A stretch of 64,000 nt of DNA from Candidatus Sulfopaludibacter sp. SbA3. GTDB lineage: Bacteria > Pseudomonadota > Alphaproteobacteria > Caulobacterales > Hyphomonadaceae. Under the pieces are notes generated by a model that had not been told where the DNA came from, did no database searches, and saw nothing but the letters and a program-made list of their open reading frames with translations. The stretch lies in NCBI GenBank assembly GCA_945888325.1, contig CAMDAC010000003.1, positions 1-64,000 on the forward strand, given 5' to 3'. The stretch's first letter is position 1, and each line of letters opens with the position of its first letter. The translations under genes were made by a program, and so were the position numbers. Of this stretch, positions 9,149 to 17,145 are shown in pieces.

Positions 9149-9937
9149 TCAGGCCCCCGTAAACTTGGCTGGCCGTTTCTCGAGGAAGGACGCCACGCCC
9201 TCCTTGTGGTCGGCCGACTTGAAACAGGCCGACAGCGCGGTCACGTGCGCCTTCATGTGCTCCGGCAATTCGCGCGCGAGGCCTTCATAGACCAGCGCCT
9301 TCATGTGGCGGATCGAGAAGGGCGAAGAATTCAGGTACCGCCGCGCCTCGGCCAGCGCCGCGTCCATCAGCGCTTCCGGCGCCACGACCTCGTTGGCATA
9401 GCCGATCTCCTTCGCCTCCGCCGCCTCGAGGAAGCCGCCGGAATAGAGGAGACGCAGCGCCCTCGAATGCCCGATCAGGCGCGGCAATATCCAGCTGCCC
9501 GCGCCTGTGTCCGGCACCAGGCCCCGGTGCGCAAAGTTCCAGGCAAACCGCGCCCGGTTCGTCACAATGCGCACATCGCACTGGCTGGAAAACTCCGCCC
9601 CCATGCCGACTGCGTAGCCGTCGATCGCGCCGATCACCGGCTTCGGACACGCCACCAGCGGCCACCAGACATCGCCCTCATGCGCTTCGCCGCGCACCCC
9701 GCGCGTCTCGCCCGGAATGGTCGAGAGATCCGCAAGGTCAGTGCCCGCGCAAAACGCTCCGCCCGATCCGGTCACGATCAGCACACGGACACTGTCGTCC
9801 ACCGACACTTCGCGCACCTTCTCGATGAACGCGAACAGCATCGCATAGGTCATCGCATTGCGCTTCTCCGCGCGGTCGATGGTGAGAATGGCAATGCCGT
9901 CTGCCGTCTTTTCCAGCTTGATATGGTGGGCCGTCAT
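9149..9937 (-). CDS. Enoyl-CoA hydratase/isomerase family protein
   Basis: This 262-residue crotonase-fold protein probably hydrates or isomerises an enoyl-CoA. The oxyanion-hole segments are GSGGAFCAGTDLADL and IGAIDGYAVGMGAEFSSQCD, and the helical C terminus contains SACFKSADHKEGVASFLEKR. The ATG at 9937 is preceded by GGGAGGAAC; the track start 8 codons earlier lacks this. It lies upstream of the DUF6855-like gene and downstream of terC on the same strand. Substrate is not predictable. Confidence 0.9.
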   Translation of the reverse strand: MTAHHIKLEKTADGIAILTIDRAEKRNAMTYAMLFAFIEKVREVSVDDSVRVLIVTGSGGAFCAGTDLADLSTIPGETRGVRGEAHEGDVWWPLVACPKPVIGAIDGYAVGMGAEFSSQCDVRIVTNRARFAWNFAHRGLVPDTGAGSWILPRLIGHSRALRLLYSGGFLEAAEAKEIGYANEVVAPEALMDAALAEARRYLNSSPFSIRHMKALVYEGLARELPEHMKAHVTALSACFKSADHKEGVASFLEKRPAKFTGA

Positions 9938-9963
9938 TTTTTTGTTCCTCCCGAATTGCATGA

Positions 9964-9985
9964 CCCCTCTCCCAAGGGAGAAGGG
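9964..9985. repeat. Small hairpin repeat between terC and the crotonase gene
   Basis: CCCCTCTCCC-AA-GGGAGAAGGG forms a 10-bp stem (one wobble) with a 2-nt loop. Sequences of this type are dispersed in many proteobacterial genomes; here it may separate two co-directional genes. Confidence 0.35.
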
Positions 9986-9997
9986 TTCAAAGGTGCC

Positions 9998-10777
9998 TCA
10001 ATGCACCTTCGCCTTCCCTTCCGCCTTCGTCCGCGTCTGGATGTTCAAGAGTTCCACGCCCAGCGAGAAGGCAATCGCGAAGTAGAGATAGCCGCGCGGA
10101 ATGTGGAAGCCGAGCCCGTCCGCCACCAGCGCCACGCCGACCAGCAGGATGAAGGCCAGCGCCAGCATCTTCGTCGTCGGATGCTCCGCAATGAACTTCG
10201 ACAGCGGATCGGCCGCGACCGCCATCACGAACGTCGACAGCACCACCGCCGCCACCATCACCGCCAGGATGTCCGTCATCCCGATCGCCGTGATTACGGA
10301 GTCCAGAGAGAACACGATGTTGATCACGAACAGTTGCACGATGACGCTCGTAAAGTTCGATTTCGCGTTCGTCTCCTCGTGGTGCGTGCCCTCGACCGAA
10401 GCGTGAATCTCCTGCGTCCCCTTCCAGAGCAGGAACAACCCGCCGCCGAGCAGGATCAGGTCCTTGATCGTGATCTCTTCGAAATGGTGCGCCGCCTCCG
10501 CATCGCCGCCCGACACGAACATCGCCAGTTCGTGCGGCAGATGGAACAGCGCCTCCTTGTCCAGCCCGATGATGACGAAGATCAGCGACAGCATGATGAT
10601 GCGCAGGCCCATCGCGCCCCAGATGCCGATGCGGCTGGCGCGCTTGCGTTCCGCGCCCTCCAGCTTGCCGGTGGCGATCGAAATGAACAGCAGGTTGTCG
10701 ATCCCCAGCACGACCTCAAGGAAGGTCAGCGTGGCGAGGGATCCCCAGAACGCTGGGGAGGCTAGAAGTTCGGCCAT
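9998..10777 (-). CDS. TerC family integral membrane protein
   Basis: This 259-residue polytopic protein has seven or so hydrophobic helices. TerC signatures LEVVLGIDNLLFISI and VFSLDSVITAIGMTD carry the conserved intramembrane acidic residues. TerC/Alx proteins are linked to manganese export and metal handling during membrane-protein biogenesis; this is family knowledge. The start is ATG 10777 (MAELLASPAFWGSL). The track extends 38 codons upstream without support. No yybP-ykoY riboswitch is obvious in the short 5' region. Confidence 0.9.
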   Translation of the reverse strand: MAELLASPAFWGSLATLTFLEVVLGIDNLLFISIATGKLEGAERKRASRIGIWGAMGLRIIMLSLIFVIIGLDKEALFHLPHELAMFVSGGDAEAAHHFEEITIKDLILLGGGLFLLWKGTQEIHASVEGTHHEETNAKSNFTSVIVQLFVINIVFSLDSVITAIGMTDILAVMVAAVVLSTFVMAVAADPLSKFIAEHPTTKMLALAFILLVGVALVADGLGFHIPRGYLYFAIAFSLGVELLNIQTRTKAEGKAKVH

Positions 10778-10914
10778 GGGAGTCGCCTTTGTGGTTGGAT
10801 CCGTTGGCGCCGAGTGAACCCTGCGCCGCGATTTTGAGCAAGGCTTTCCCTTCGGGAGCGTCTTGCGCGCGGGCCTGCCCTGCCGCAGCATCCGGCCATC
10901 CTCGGGAGGGACCC

Positions 10915-11910
10915 ATGCCAGATATCCGGCCAGAATTCCGCACCGTAGACGCCGGTGCCGCGCAGATTCGTTTGGCGATTGAAGGCACTGGCCCCCTCGT
11001 GCTGATGGTCCACGGCTTCCCGGAGAGCTGGTATTCCTGGCGCCACCAGATCGGCCCCATCGCCGCTGCGGGATTTACGGCCGCCGCGATGGACGTGCGC
11101 GGCTATGGCGGCAGCACGCGCCTGCCCGAGGTCGCCGACTACCGCATGGAAGCGCTGATCGCCGACATCCTCGGCGTCGGCGCCGTGCTCTCCCCCGGCC
11201 AGCCCTTCACCCTCATCGGGCATGACTGGGGCGCCCCGCAGGTCTGGAACACCGCCCTCCTCCACCCGGACCGCATTGCCGCCGTCGCCGCCCTCTCGGT
11301 CCCCTTCTTCGGCGCCCCGGAATTCTCCTTTGACGACGTGATCAAGCGCGTCTTCGACGAGCGCGACCGCTTCTTCTACCAGTCCTATTTCCGCACCCCC
11401 GGCCGCGCAGAAGCCGCCCTCGAAGCGGACCTCATCCGCTTCCTGAAAGGCTTCTACTATTCGATTTCCGGCGACGCGAAGGACGGCGACTGGAAGATGG
11501 GCCTGCCCTCCAGCGCGACGCTGATGGACACGCTGACCGTGCCGGACGTCATGCCTTACTGGATGACCGACGCCGATCTTTCCTACTACGAAGCGGAATT
11601 CAGACGCTCCGGCCTGTTCGGGCCAATCAGCCGCTACCGCAACCACACGCGCGACTTCGAGTTCCTCTCCCCCTTCCGCGAACGGACGATTTCCCAGCCC
11701 GCCTGTTTCATCGCCGGCGACAAGGATCCCGCCTTCAACGGCTTCGGCATGGTGACAGACCCCATCGGCAAGATGCGCCCCGCCGTGCCCCACCTCGAAA
11801 CCGCGGTCGTCCTGCCCGGCTGCGGCCACTGGACCCAGCAGGAACGCCCCGCCGAGGTCAACGCCACCCTCGTTCCCTGGCTCGCCAGCCTCAAGGGACG
11901 GGTCGTCTGA
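10915..11910 (+). CDS. Alpha/beta hydrolase, epoxide hydrolase type
   Basis: This 331-residue protein has the epoxide hydrolase oxyanion motif HGFPESWYSW, nucleophile elbow GHDWGAP (Asp nucleophile), cap-domain tyrosines (FFYQSYF) and a C-terminal histidine (PGCGHWTQQE). It probably opens epoxides to diols; haloalkane dehalogenase is a less likely alternative. GGGAGGGACCC precedes ATG 10915. It is divergent from terC. Confidence 0.88.
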   Translation: MPDIRPEFRTVDAGAAQIRLAIEGTGPLVLMVHGFPESWYSWRHQIGPIAAAGFTAAAMDVRGYGGSTRLPEVADYRMEALIADILGVGAVLSPGQPFTLIGHDWGAPQVWNTALLHPDRIAAVAALSVPFFGAPEFSFDDVIKRVFDERDRFFYQSYFRTPGRAEAALEADLIRFLKGFYYSISGDAKDGDWKMGLPSSATLMDTLTVPDVMPYWMTDADLSYYEAEFRRSGLFGPISRYRNHTRDFEFLSPFRERTISQPACFIAGDKDPAFNGFGMVTDPIGKMRPAVPHLETAVVLPGCGHWTQQERPAEVNATLVPWLASLKGRVV

Positions 11911-11981
11911 GGCATCCAATACCGGCTATCAATTTTCACGCGCGCTGTTTAGCTGGCGCTTTCCAGCAGGAGACCTGATTC

Positions 11982-12413
11982 ATGTTCCGCACCCTTGCCG
12001 CCGCCCTCGCCCTCGCCGCCACCCCGCTCGCCGCCCTCGCCGACGAAGTCTGGGCCCTGCCGAGCGGCAACCAGATCGTCTATGATCGCGACAGCGGCCA
12101 GATGGCCGTGCTGTCCTACAAGGCGGAACAGGGCCTCGAAAGCGGCTGGATCTTCGTGCCCGGCCTCGCCGGCGTCTATGAAGGCCGCACCTCGTATCAG
12201 GGCTACTGGGTCGAAGCTGCCGATGCGGGCGCCGCCTGCCCGGCCGGCCTCGTCGACGCCGAAGGCAATACCTGGAGCCGCTGGGGTCTGATCGAGATCA
12301 AGTTCGCCAAGCCGACCTTCCCCTCGAAGATCACCATCAAGCGCGGCACCTGCTTCGGCCCCGCCAAGGACAAGCTCACCGCAAAGCCGGTCGTCGGCGC
12401 CGGGCTTCAATAG
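11982..12413 (+). CDS. Hypothetical secreted protein
   Basis: This 143-residue protein has a signal peptide (MFRTLAAALALAATPLAALA) with an Ala-rich cleavage site, and is probably periplasmic. The mature part is beta-rich and aromatic (SGNQIVYDRDSGQMAVLSY, WSRWGLIEIKF) with two cysteines. I do not recognise the family. It lies 71 nt after the epoxide hydrolase on the same strand and could share its transcript. Confidence 0.65.
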   Translation: MFRTLAAALALAATPLAALADEVWALPSGNQIVYDRDSGQMAVLSYKAEQGLESGWIFVPGLAGVYEGRTSYQGYWVEAADAGAACPAGLVDAEGNTWSRWGLIEIKFAKPTFPSKITIKRGTCFGPAKDKLTAKPVVGAGLQ

Positions 12414-12484
12414 AATCTGTCATCCCGGGCAGCGCGTAGCGAGTGACCCGGGACCTTCTCTCCGCCTACGTACAATAACCTGAC

Positions 12485-12516
12485 CCGCTCACCCCCGCAA
12501 AGGCGGGGATGAGCGG
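12485..12516. terminator. Bidirectional hairpin between convergent genes
   Basis: CCGCTCACCCCCGC-AAAG-GCGGGGATGAGCGG forms a 14-bp stem with one mismatch. It lies 9 nt from the SDR stop and about 70 nt from the secreted-protein stop, so it can serve both. A second inverted pair of CCCGGG lies at about 12424-12452. T-runs are absent, so this may be a REP-type element. Confidence 0.5.
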
Positions 12517-12524
12517 AACAGGTG

Positions 12525-13298
12525 CTACCGCGTTTGCCCGCCGTCCACCGCAATCACCGCGCCATTGATGAAGCTCGCCCGCTCCGACAGCAGGAACGCC
12601 GCCGTATCGCCGATCTCCTGCGGCGTGCCGAACCGCTTCATCGGCACTTCGCGCTTGATCCAGCGCCACCAGTTTTCGGCGCGCGGACCGGTTGATTGCT
12701 TCTCCCAATTGTTCCCGGCAAAGATGATGTTGCCCGGCGCAATCGTGTTGACACGCACCTTCGTATCGAACGCAAACCGCGCGACGCTCGTCGAGAGATG
12801 GTTCACCGCCGCCTTGGTTGCACCATAGTCGAGCGGCGTCCCCAAAGCCCCCAGCCCGGCAATCGAGCTGATGAACAGGAAACTCCCGCCGCCATTCTTC
12901 GCCATGCGCGGGATCGCCCCGCGCGCCAAGCGAAACGCCGAGTTCAGGTTCTGGTCCAGCCCCGCCTGCCATTCGTCATCGCTCACCTCGAGGCCCAGCG
13001 GCGAGGGCGACAGGCCCACATTCGCCACCGCCCCGGTGATCGGCCCGAACTCCGCCTCGCATTTCGCCAGCGCCTCCTCGATCGGCGCCGTCTGCGTCAG
13101 GTCCCCCGCAAAGCTCCACACCTTGTCCGCGCCGAAGCGCTTCGCAAATTCCGCCTTCGTCTCCGCCAGCGCGTCCGCCCCGCGCGCCGTCAGCGCCACC
13201 TTCGCGCCCTCGCCCAGCAGGCTCTCCGCGATGCCATAGCCAATCCCCCGGCTCGCGCCCGCAATGAAGATCACCTTGTCCTTCAGCCCGAAATCCAT
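12525..13298 (-). CDS. SDR family oxidoreductase
   Basis: This 257-residue classical short-chain dehydrogenase has the cofactor motif GASRGIGYGIAESL, strand-4 motif VANVGLS (variant of NNAG), catalytic Tyr/Lys DYGATKAAV and the C-terminal AVDGGQTR. The start ATG 13298 has AGGAGACGG upstream; the track start 106 codons earlier has no support. The substrate is unknown. It is 55 nt downstream of the WYL regulator on the same strand. Confidence 0.9.
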   Translation of the reverse strand: MDFGLKDKVIFIAGASRGIGYGIAESLLGEGAKVALTARGADALAETKAEFAKRFGADKVWSFAGDLTQTAPIEEALAKCEAEFGPITGAVANVGLSPSPLGLEVSDDEWQAGLDQNLNSAFRLARGAIPRMAKNGGGSFLFISSIAGLGALGTPLDYGATKAAVNHLSTSVARFAFDTKVRVNTIAPGNIIFAGNNWEKQSTGPRAENWWRWIKREVPMKRFGTPQEIGDTAAFLLSERASFINGAVIAVDGGQTR

Positions 13299-13353
13299 GT
13301 CCGTCTCCTCCGTTTTTTCCATGCTGGCGGAGCGGGCGCCGAAAGGCCAGAGG

Positions 13354-14322
13354 TCACGTCGCGCGAAGCCGCGTGCGCACCGCGTCGGCCTCCTCCGCAA
13401 TGGCCCGCCGCAAGCCTGCCGGGGACAGCACTTCGGCCTCACTGCCCAGCGCCAACCATTGCAGCCGCGCAAAGCGCGAGACCTCGACCGGAATGCGCGC
13501 CCGCTGCCAGCCGGGCCGGGCAAAGTCCGTGCACCCCGCTTCGAACGCCGCCGCCGCCCGCGGATTGATATCGCGCAGCCAGGTGAGCCCCAGCGACGAC
13601 AGCGCGACCTCTGCAATCTCGGTCACAAGGCTCGCCTCGAACGCCCTGGCAGACTTCGCCCAGTAGCGCGCCAGATTGAAGTTCGCCGGCCGCCGGAACG
13701 AGGCTTGCGTCACCTCCAGCGCGTCGATGTTCATCACCCGGTAGGTCCGGATCGACCGTCCGTCCCGCGCTACGAGATACCAGGTCCCCGCCTTGAGCAC
13801 GAGGCCAAGCGGATCGAGCCGGCGCGCCACCGCCGCCTTCCAGCTGCGATACGCGACCTCGATACGCCGCTCCTGCCAGACCGCCCCGGCGAGCGGCCCC
13901 AGCCAGCGCGCCGCCCCATCAGCAGCGTACCAGTTCTCCGTATCTAGATGAAACCGCGAGGCGGTCCGCTCGGCCCGCGCAGCCGCGTCCGGCGGCAGGC
14001 TCGCCATCAGTTTCAGCCGCGCTTCGGCGAGGTCGCCGCCGAGTCCGAGCGCCGTGGCCGCCGACCCGGCACCCGCCAGCATCAGCGCATCCGCCTGCGC
14101 CGGCGTCATCCCGGTCAGCTGGGTGCGGTAGCCGCCTGTCAGCTGGAATCCACCGCTGCGTCCCCGCTCGCCATATACCGGCACGCCGGCCGCGCTCAGC
14201 TGGTCGATGTCGCGGTAGATCGTGCGCACCGAAACCTCAAATTCCTCCGCCAGCGCCTCAGCGCTCACCCGCCCGCGCAGCTGCAGGATCATCAGGATCG
14301 ACAGAAGCCGGCTCGCCTGCAT
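13354..14322 (-). CDS. HTH-WYL transcriptional regulator, YafY type
   Basis: This 322-residue regulator has an N-terminal DeoR-like winged helix (ILMILQLRGRVSAEALAEEFEVSVRTIYRDIDQL) followed by a WYL domain (TWYLVARDGRSIRTYRVMNIDALE). WYL domains sense ligands, often nucleic-acid related or small effectors. It is divergent from a two-gene operon, and the gap holds a 17-bp palindrome that is probably its operator, so autoregulation is likely. Confidence 0.88.
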   Translation of the reverse strand: MQASRLLSILMILQLRGRVSAEALAEEFEVSVRTIYRDIDQLSAAGVPVYGERGRSGGFQLTGGYRTQLTGMTPAQADALMLAGAGSAATALGLGGDLAEARLKLMASLPPDAAARAERTASRFHLDTENWYAADGAARWLGPLAGAVWQERRIEVAYRSWKAAVARRLDPLGLVLKAGTWYLVARDGRSIRTYRVMNIDALEVTQASFRRPANFNLARYWAKSARAFEASLVTEIAEVALSSLGLTWLRDINPRAAAAFEAGCTDFARPGWQRARIPVEVSRFARLQWLALGSEAEVLSPAGLRRAIAEEADAVRTRLRAT

Positions 14323-14344
14323 TTTTTCGGGACGCCCCTAATAC

Positions 14345-14361
14345 CTGACATTCGATGTCAG
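14345..14361. promoter_or_regulatory. Palindromic operator for the WYL regulator (predicted)
   Basis: CTGACAT-TCG-ATGTCAG is a perfect 7-bp dyad, 23 nt upstream of the regulator start and 45 nt before the divergent membrane protein. Similar TGACAT-type dyads are, from memory, common next to YafY-like regulators. Confidence 0.6.
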
Positions 14362-14405
14362 TTTATGCCGTGTATGCCCGTGAGGCGCAATCCGGAGTTC
14401 CCTGC

Positions 14406-14783
14406 ATGTGGGCCATTCTTACCGTCCTCTCGTTCCTCTTTCTCGCCCTGCTGCATCTGATGCCGGCCGCCGCGTCCCTCCGTCCGGACGTGCTAACGGC
14501 GCTCTACGGCGTCCAGCCCGGCGACCCGGCCTTTGCCCTCCTGCAGCACCGTGCAGCCCTGTTTGCGGCGGTGCTGATTATCTGCATCTGGGCGGCGGTC
14601 GATCCACAGCCGCGCCGCGCTGCGGCTTTGGTCGCAGCCATCAGCATGCTGAGCTTCCTGTGGATCTATTTCACCAGTGGCCAGCCGCCGCGCCTGCGCA
14701 CCATCGCGTGGGCTGATCTCGCCGGACTCCCGGCGCTCGCCTTCGCGCTGGTGGCTGCCTTTCGGCCCGCAACCGCCCCATGA
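14406..14783 (+). CDS. Small integral membrane protein, unknown
   Basis: This 125-residue protein has four hydrophobic segments (LTVLSFLFLALLHL, AALFAAVLIICIWAAV, AALVAAISMLSFLWIYF, ALAFALVAAF), suggesting a four-helix inner-membrane protein. ATG 14406 is chosen because CCGGAG precedes it and the longer track start (14355) falls inside the operator palindrome. It overlaps the next gene by ATGA, implying translational coupling. No family is recognised. Confidence 0.7.
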   Translation: MWAILTVLSFLFLALLHLMPAAASLRPDVLTALYGVQPGDPAFALLQHRAALFAAVLIICIWAAVDPQPRRAAALVAAISMLSFLWIYFTSGQPPRLRTIAWADLAGLPALAFALVAAFRPATAP

Positions 14784-15352
14784 GCCTCAATCGCCGCGAA
14801 GCCCTCGCGCTCCTCTTCGCCAGCCTCGCCTCTGCGGCCTGCGCCCACATCCCAGAAGGAACCCCTCCGATGACGAACATTCCCGAAGGCCGCCCCGGCG
14901 AGTTCGACTTCCTGCAAGGTGAATGGAAAATCGCCCATCAGCGCCTCAAGGCGCCCGGAGATTGGGACACGTTCGAAGGCGAAGCCTCCTGCTGGACGAT
15001 CCTCGGCGGCATCGGAAGCGTCGAGGAATTGCGCATCCCGGCGCGTGACTTCGCGGGAATGGGCCTGCGCCTGCTCGATCAAGACAAGAAGGTCTGGAAC
15101 GATCTCTGGATGAACGTCAAATCCGGCGTCCTCACCGGCCCCGGCACGCCCGGCGGCTTCGCGAACGGCGCCGGCATCTTCGACGCGGCCGAAACCGTGG
15201 ACGGAAAAACCTTCATCTACCGCGGCATCTGGGACGAGATCACGCCCACCTCCTGCCGCTGGCGCCAGATGGCCTCCGAAGACAGCGGCGCCACCTGGGC
15301 CGAGAACTGGATCATGCACTGGACCCGCGTTGCCGCACAGCCCCTGCGCTAG
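14780..15352 (+). CDS. Hypothetical exported protein, DUF1579-like fold
   Basis: This 190-residue protein has an N-terminal signal (MSLNRREALALLFASLASAAC) that combines a twin-arginine-like start (NRREAL) with a lipobox, so it is probably a lipoprotein. The mature domain (GEFDFLQGEWKIAHQRL; ASCWTILGG) resembles the lipocalin-like DUF1579 group. It is translationally coupled to the preceding membrane protein and divergent from the WYL regulator, so it is a probable regulatory target. Confidence 0.65.
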   Translation: MSLNRREALALLFASLASAACAHIPEGTPPMTNIPEGRPGEFDFLQGEWKIAHQRLKAPGDWDTFEGEASCWTILGGIGSVEELRIPARDFAGMGLRLLDQDKKVWNDLWMNVKSGVLTGPGTPGGFANGAGIFDAAETVDGKTFIYRGIWDEITPTSCRWRQMASEDSGATWAENWIMHWTRVAAQPLR

Positions 15353-15774
15353 ACCGGCAAGGGCTGCAAGTCCGGCGCAACCCACTCCCGCCGCGCCTCC
15401 GGCGACATCAACCGCTCCTTGGTCCAGTAGTCGAATATCCAGCCGGATCGGCCGCAGGGACCGTTCATCATGCCCGCGAGCACCGCGCTCAGCGGCGCGC
15501 CCTCGGCTTCTGCCAGCGCCCGCGCCGCCATGCGCAGCGACGCCTGCGTGATCGTCTCGTGATAGCCTTCGGTGTCGGTATTCCGTCCGCCTACGGACTC
15601 GTTATACCGCCGGATCAACCCCGGCATCTCGGCATACGCCGCCTCGCCGCGATCCCGCAGCAACCACAGCGCCGCCGCAAAATGCGCCGCATGCGTCCAG
15701 CGCTCTTTCGGCAAGGTGCACGCTATCATCGCGCGCGCCGCCGCCTCGATCTCGTCGTCCGTCTCGAAATTCAT
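15349..15774 (-). CDS. Conserved hypothetical protein
   Basis: This 141-residue soluble helical protein carries ERWTHAAHFAAALWLLRDRG and DTEGYHETITQASL, histidine-containing motifs that I have seen in an uncharacterised bacterial family. Catalytic or metal-binding use of the histidines is speculation. GAGGAGACTGAC precedes ATG 15774. Its stop shares CTAG with the convergent gene. A terminator-like hairpin lies only 41 nt upstream, suggesting either attenuation or an independent small RNA ahead of it. Confidence 0.6.
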   Translation of the reverse strand: MNFETDDEIEAAARAMIACTLPKERWTHAAHFAAALWLLRDRGEAAYAEMPGLIRRYNESVGGRNTDTEGYHETITQASLRMAARALAEAEGAPLSAVLAGMMNGPCGRSGWIFDYWTKERLMSPEARREWVAPDLQPLPV

Positions 15775-15814
15775 GTCAGTCTCCTCAGGTTTTGAGAGAC
15801 GGGGGCCAGAAACA

Positions 15815-15840
15815 AAAACCCCGCCTCTCGGGCGGGGTTT
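15815..15840 (-). terminator. Strong Rho-independent-type terminator
   Basis: On the minus strand AAACCCCGCC-CGAGA-GGCGGGG is followed by TTTTTGTTT. This is the best intrinsic terminator shape in the window. It ends a short leader or sRNA unit rather than any annotated gene. Confidence 0.75.
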
Positions 15841-15975
15841 GAAGTCAGCTCAGCGCGGGAACCGTTCAGGTCCGAGGCCAGCCACACACCAACGCGCGCG
15901 CCGTTATCCGGAGCGTCCGTTGGGTCTGCTGGCAGGTTTTCCGCGTGAACATGCGCGCGGTTTAAATTCGCATCA
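15815..15975 (-). ncRNA. Candidate small RNA or attenuator leader
   Basis: The unit contains a weak promoter-like TTGACG near 15990, a 28-codon ORF (MFTRKTCQQTQRT..., 15866-15952) and the strong terminator, and sits in the gap between two minus-strand genes. It may be an sRNA, or a leader peptide with attenuator controlling the 15349-15774 gene. The peptide has no run of a single amino acid as in classical biosynthetic leaders. It is shown only by architecture. Confidence 0.35.
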
Positions 15976-15999
15976 CGCCGGCGTCAACCGGCTGCCGGA

Positions 16000-16350
16000 T
16001 CAAACCAGAGCGATGCGCTCGCGTTGTGCCGGATCCGGGTAAGGACGGTAAAGCCCGACATTCAGTGACCCGATCAGGCTGTGCATGAATTCATAGCGGC
16101 GGGTGTGCTCGTCATCCATTTTCGACAGCTCGCTGAACGCCTTTTCCAGCGCGCTCATGCTCTCGACTTCGATCTCGATCAGGAAGTCCGTATGCTGTCC
16201 TGAGGCCAGGCCGAACTTGCGGCGCAGCAAGCGCCAGTCGGTGATGATGTTTTCGGATTTCAGGTGTCCGAGCCAGGCGTCCGCGGCCGCCGCGAACTGC
16301 AGCGCCCGGTCGCCGCTCTTCAGCTCCACCATGCAATGATACACGTTCAT
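16000..16350 (-). CDS. Conserved unknown protein (DUF6614-like)
   Basis: This 116-residue protein begins MNVYHCMVELKSGDRALQFA and ends SLNVGLYRPYPDPAQRERIALV. It looks like a ferredoxin-like dimeric alpha-beta barrel unit (TDFLIEIEVESMSALEKAF). From memory it resembles the alphaproteobacterial DUF6614 family; the label should be checked. The track ORF of 264 codons is a fused-frame artefact; ATG 16350 fits the family start. The function is unknown. Confidence 0.75.
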   Translation of the reverse strand: MNVYHCMVELKSGDRALQFAAAADAWLGHLKSENIITDWRLLRRKFGLASGQHTDFLIEIEVESMSALEKAFSELSKMDDEHTRRYEFMHSLIGSLNVGLYRPYPDPAQRERIALV

Positions 16351-16497
16351 GTCGTCTGTCCTAACGGTCCGTTCTCTGCTGGGCAGCCTATCAAATCCTG
16401 ATTGAGAAACCCTTAGTCCTGACCCTGACATTTCCCGGACCAGTTCAACCGGGGTAGTCACTGGCCAAGCGTTGCGATTCCCTGCTAACCATGCCGG

Positions 16498-17076
16498 ATG
16501 CAGCACCGGATCTTCACCTGCGGCGTCGATGAAGCCGGCCGGGGCCCCTGGGCCGGGCCAGTCACCGCGGCCGCCGTGATCCTCGATCCGCAGCGCCCCA
16601 TCCCCGGCCTCACCGATTCCAAGAAGCTCTCCGAAGGCGCCCGCGACCGCCTCGCCCCCGAAATCCGCGCCCATGCCCTGGCCTGGGCTGTCGCCGAGGC
16701 GAGCCCTGAGGAGATCGACCGCCTCAACATCCGCGAGGCCACCTTCCTCGCCATGACGCGCGCCGTCGCCGCCCTCGCCCGCGCCCCGGCCCATATCCTG
16801 ATCGACGGCAACGCCCTGCCGAAAAACCTGCCCGCCCCCGCCACAGCCATCATCAAGGGCGACCTCACCGAGCCCGCCATCTCAGCCGCCTCGATCCTCG
16901 CGAAAACCCACCGCGACGCCCAGATGAAAGCCTTCTGCGCCCAGCACCCCGGCTACGGCTTCAGCCAGCACAAGGGCTATGGCACCGCCGCCCATGCGCA
17001 GGCCCTCGCCCGCCTCGGCCCCTGCACCCTCCACCGGCGCAGCTTCGCCCCCGTCCGCGTCCTGCTGGAAGGCTGA
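16498..17076 (+). CDS. rnhB: Ribonuclease HII
   Basis: This 192-residue enzyme cleaves RNA in RNA-DNA hybrids and removes single ribonucleotides from DNA. The catalytic [13 protein letters not shown] has D11 and E12, with further motifs [35 protein letters not shown] and HKGYGT. The length is typical. It stands alone, with a GATTC (GANTC, CcrM-type) methylation site about 20 nt upstream of the start. Confidence 0.96.
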   Translation: MQHRIFTCGVDEAGRGPWAGPVTAAAVILDPQRPIPGLTDSKKLSEGARDRLAPEIRAHALAWAVAEASPEEIDRLNIREATFLAMTRAVAALARAPAHILIDGNALPKNLPAPATAIIKGDLTEPAISAASILAKTHRDAQMKAFCAQHPGYGFSQHKGYGTAAHAQALARLGPCTLHRRSFAPVRVLLEG

Positions 17077-17145
17077 CCCCGCCCCCACGTCAGGCTTTGC
17101 GCGCGCGCAGTCCGGGGTTACCATTCTACGCGGAGGACTACGCCC

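Noticed and set aside
9146-10765. 539-codon plus-strand ORF over crotonase and terC
   Set aside because: His/Arg/Gln-rich shadow crossing two real genes.
15866-15952. 28-codon ORF as a trp/ilv/thr-type leader peptide
   Set aside because: No run of a single amino acid codon and the downstream gene is not biosynthetic; kept only as a generic leader/sRNA candidate.
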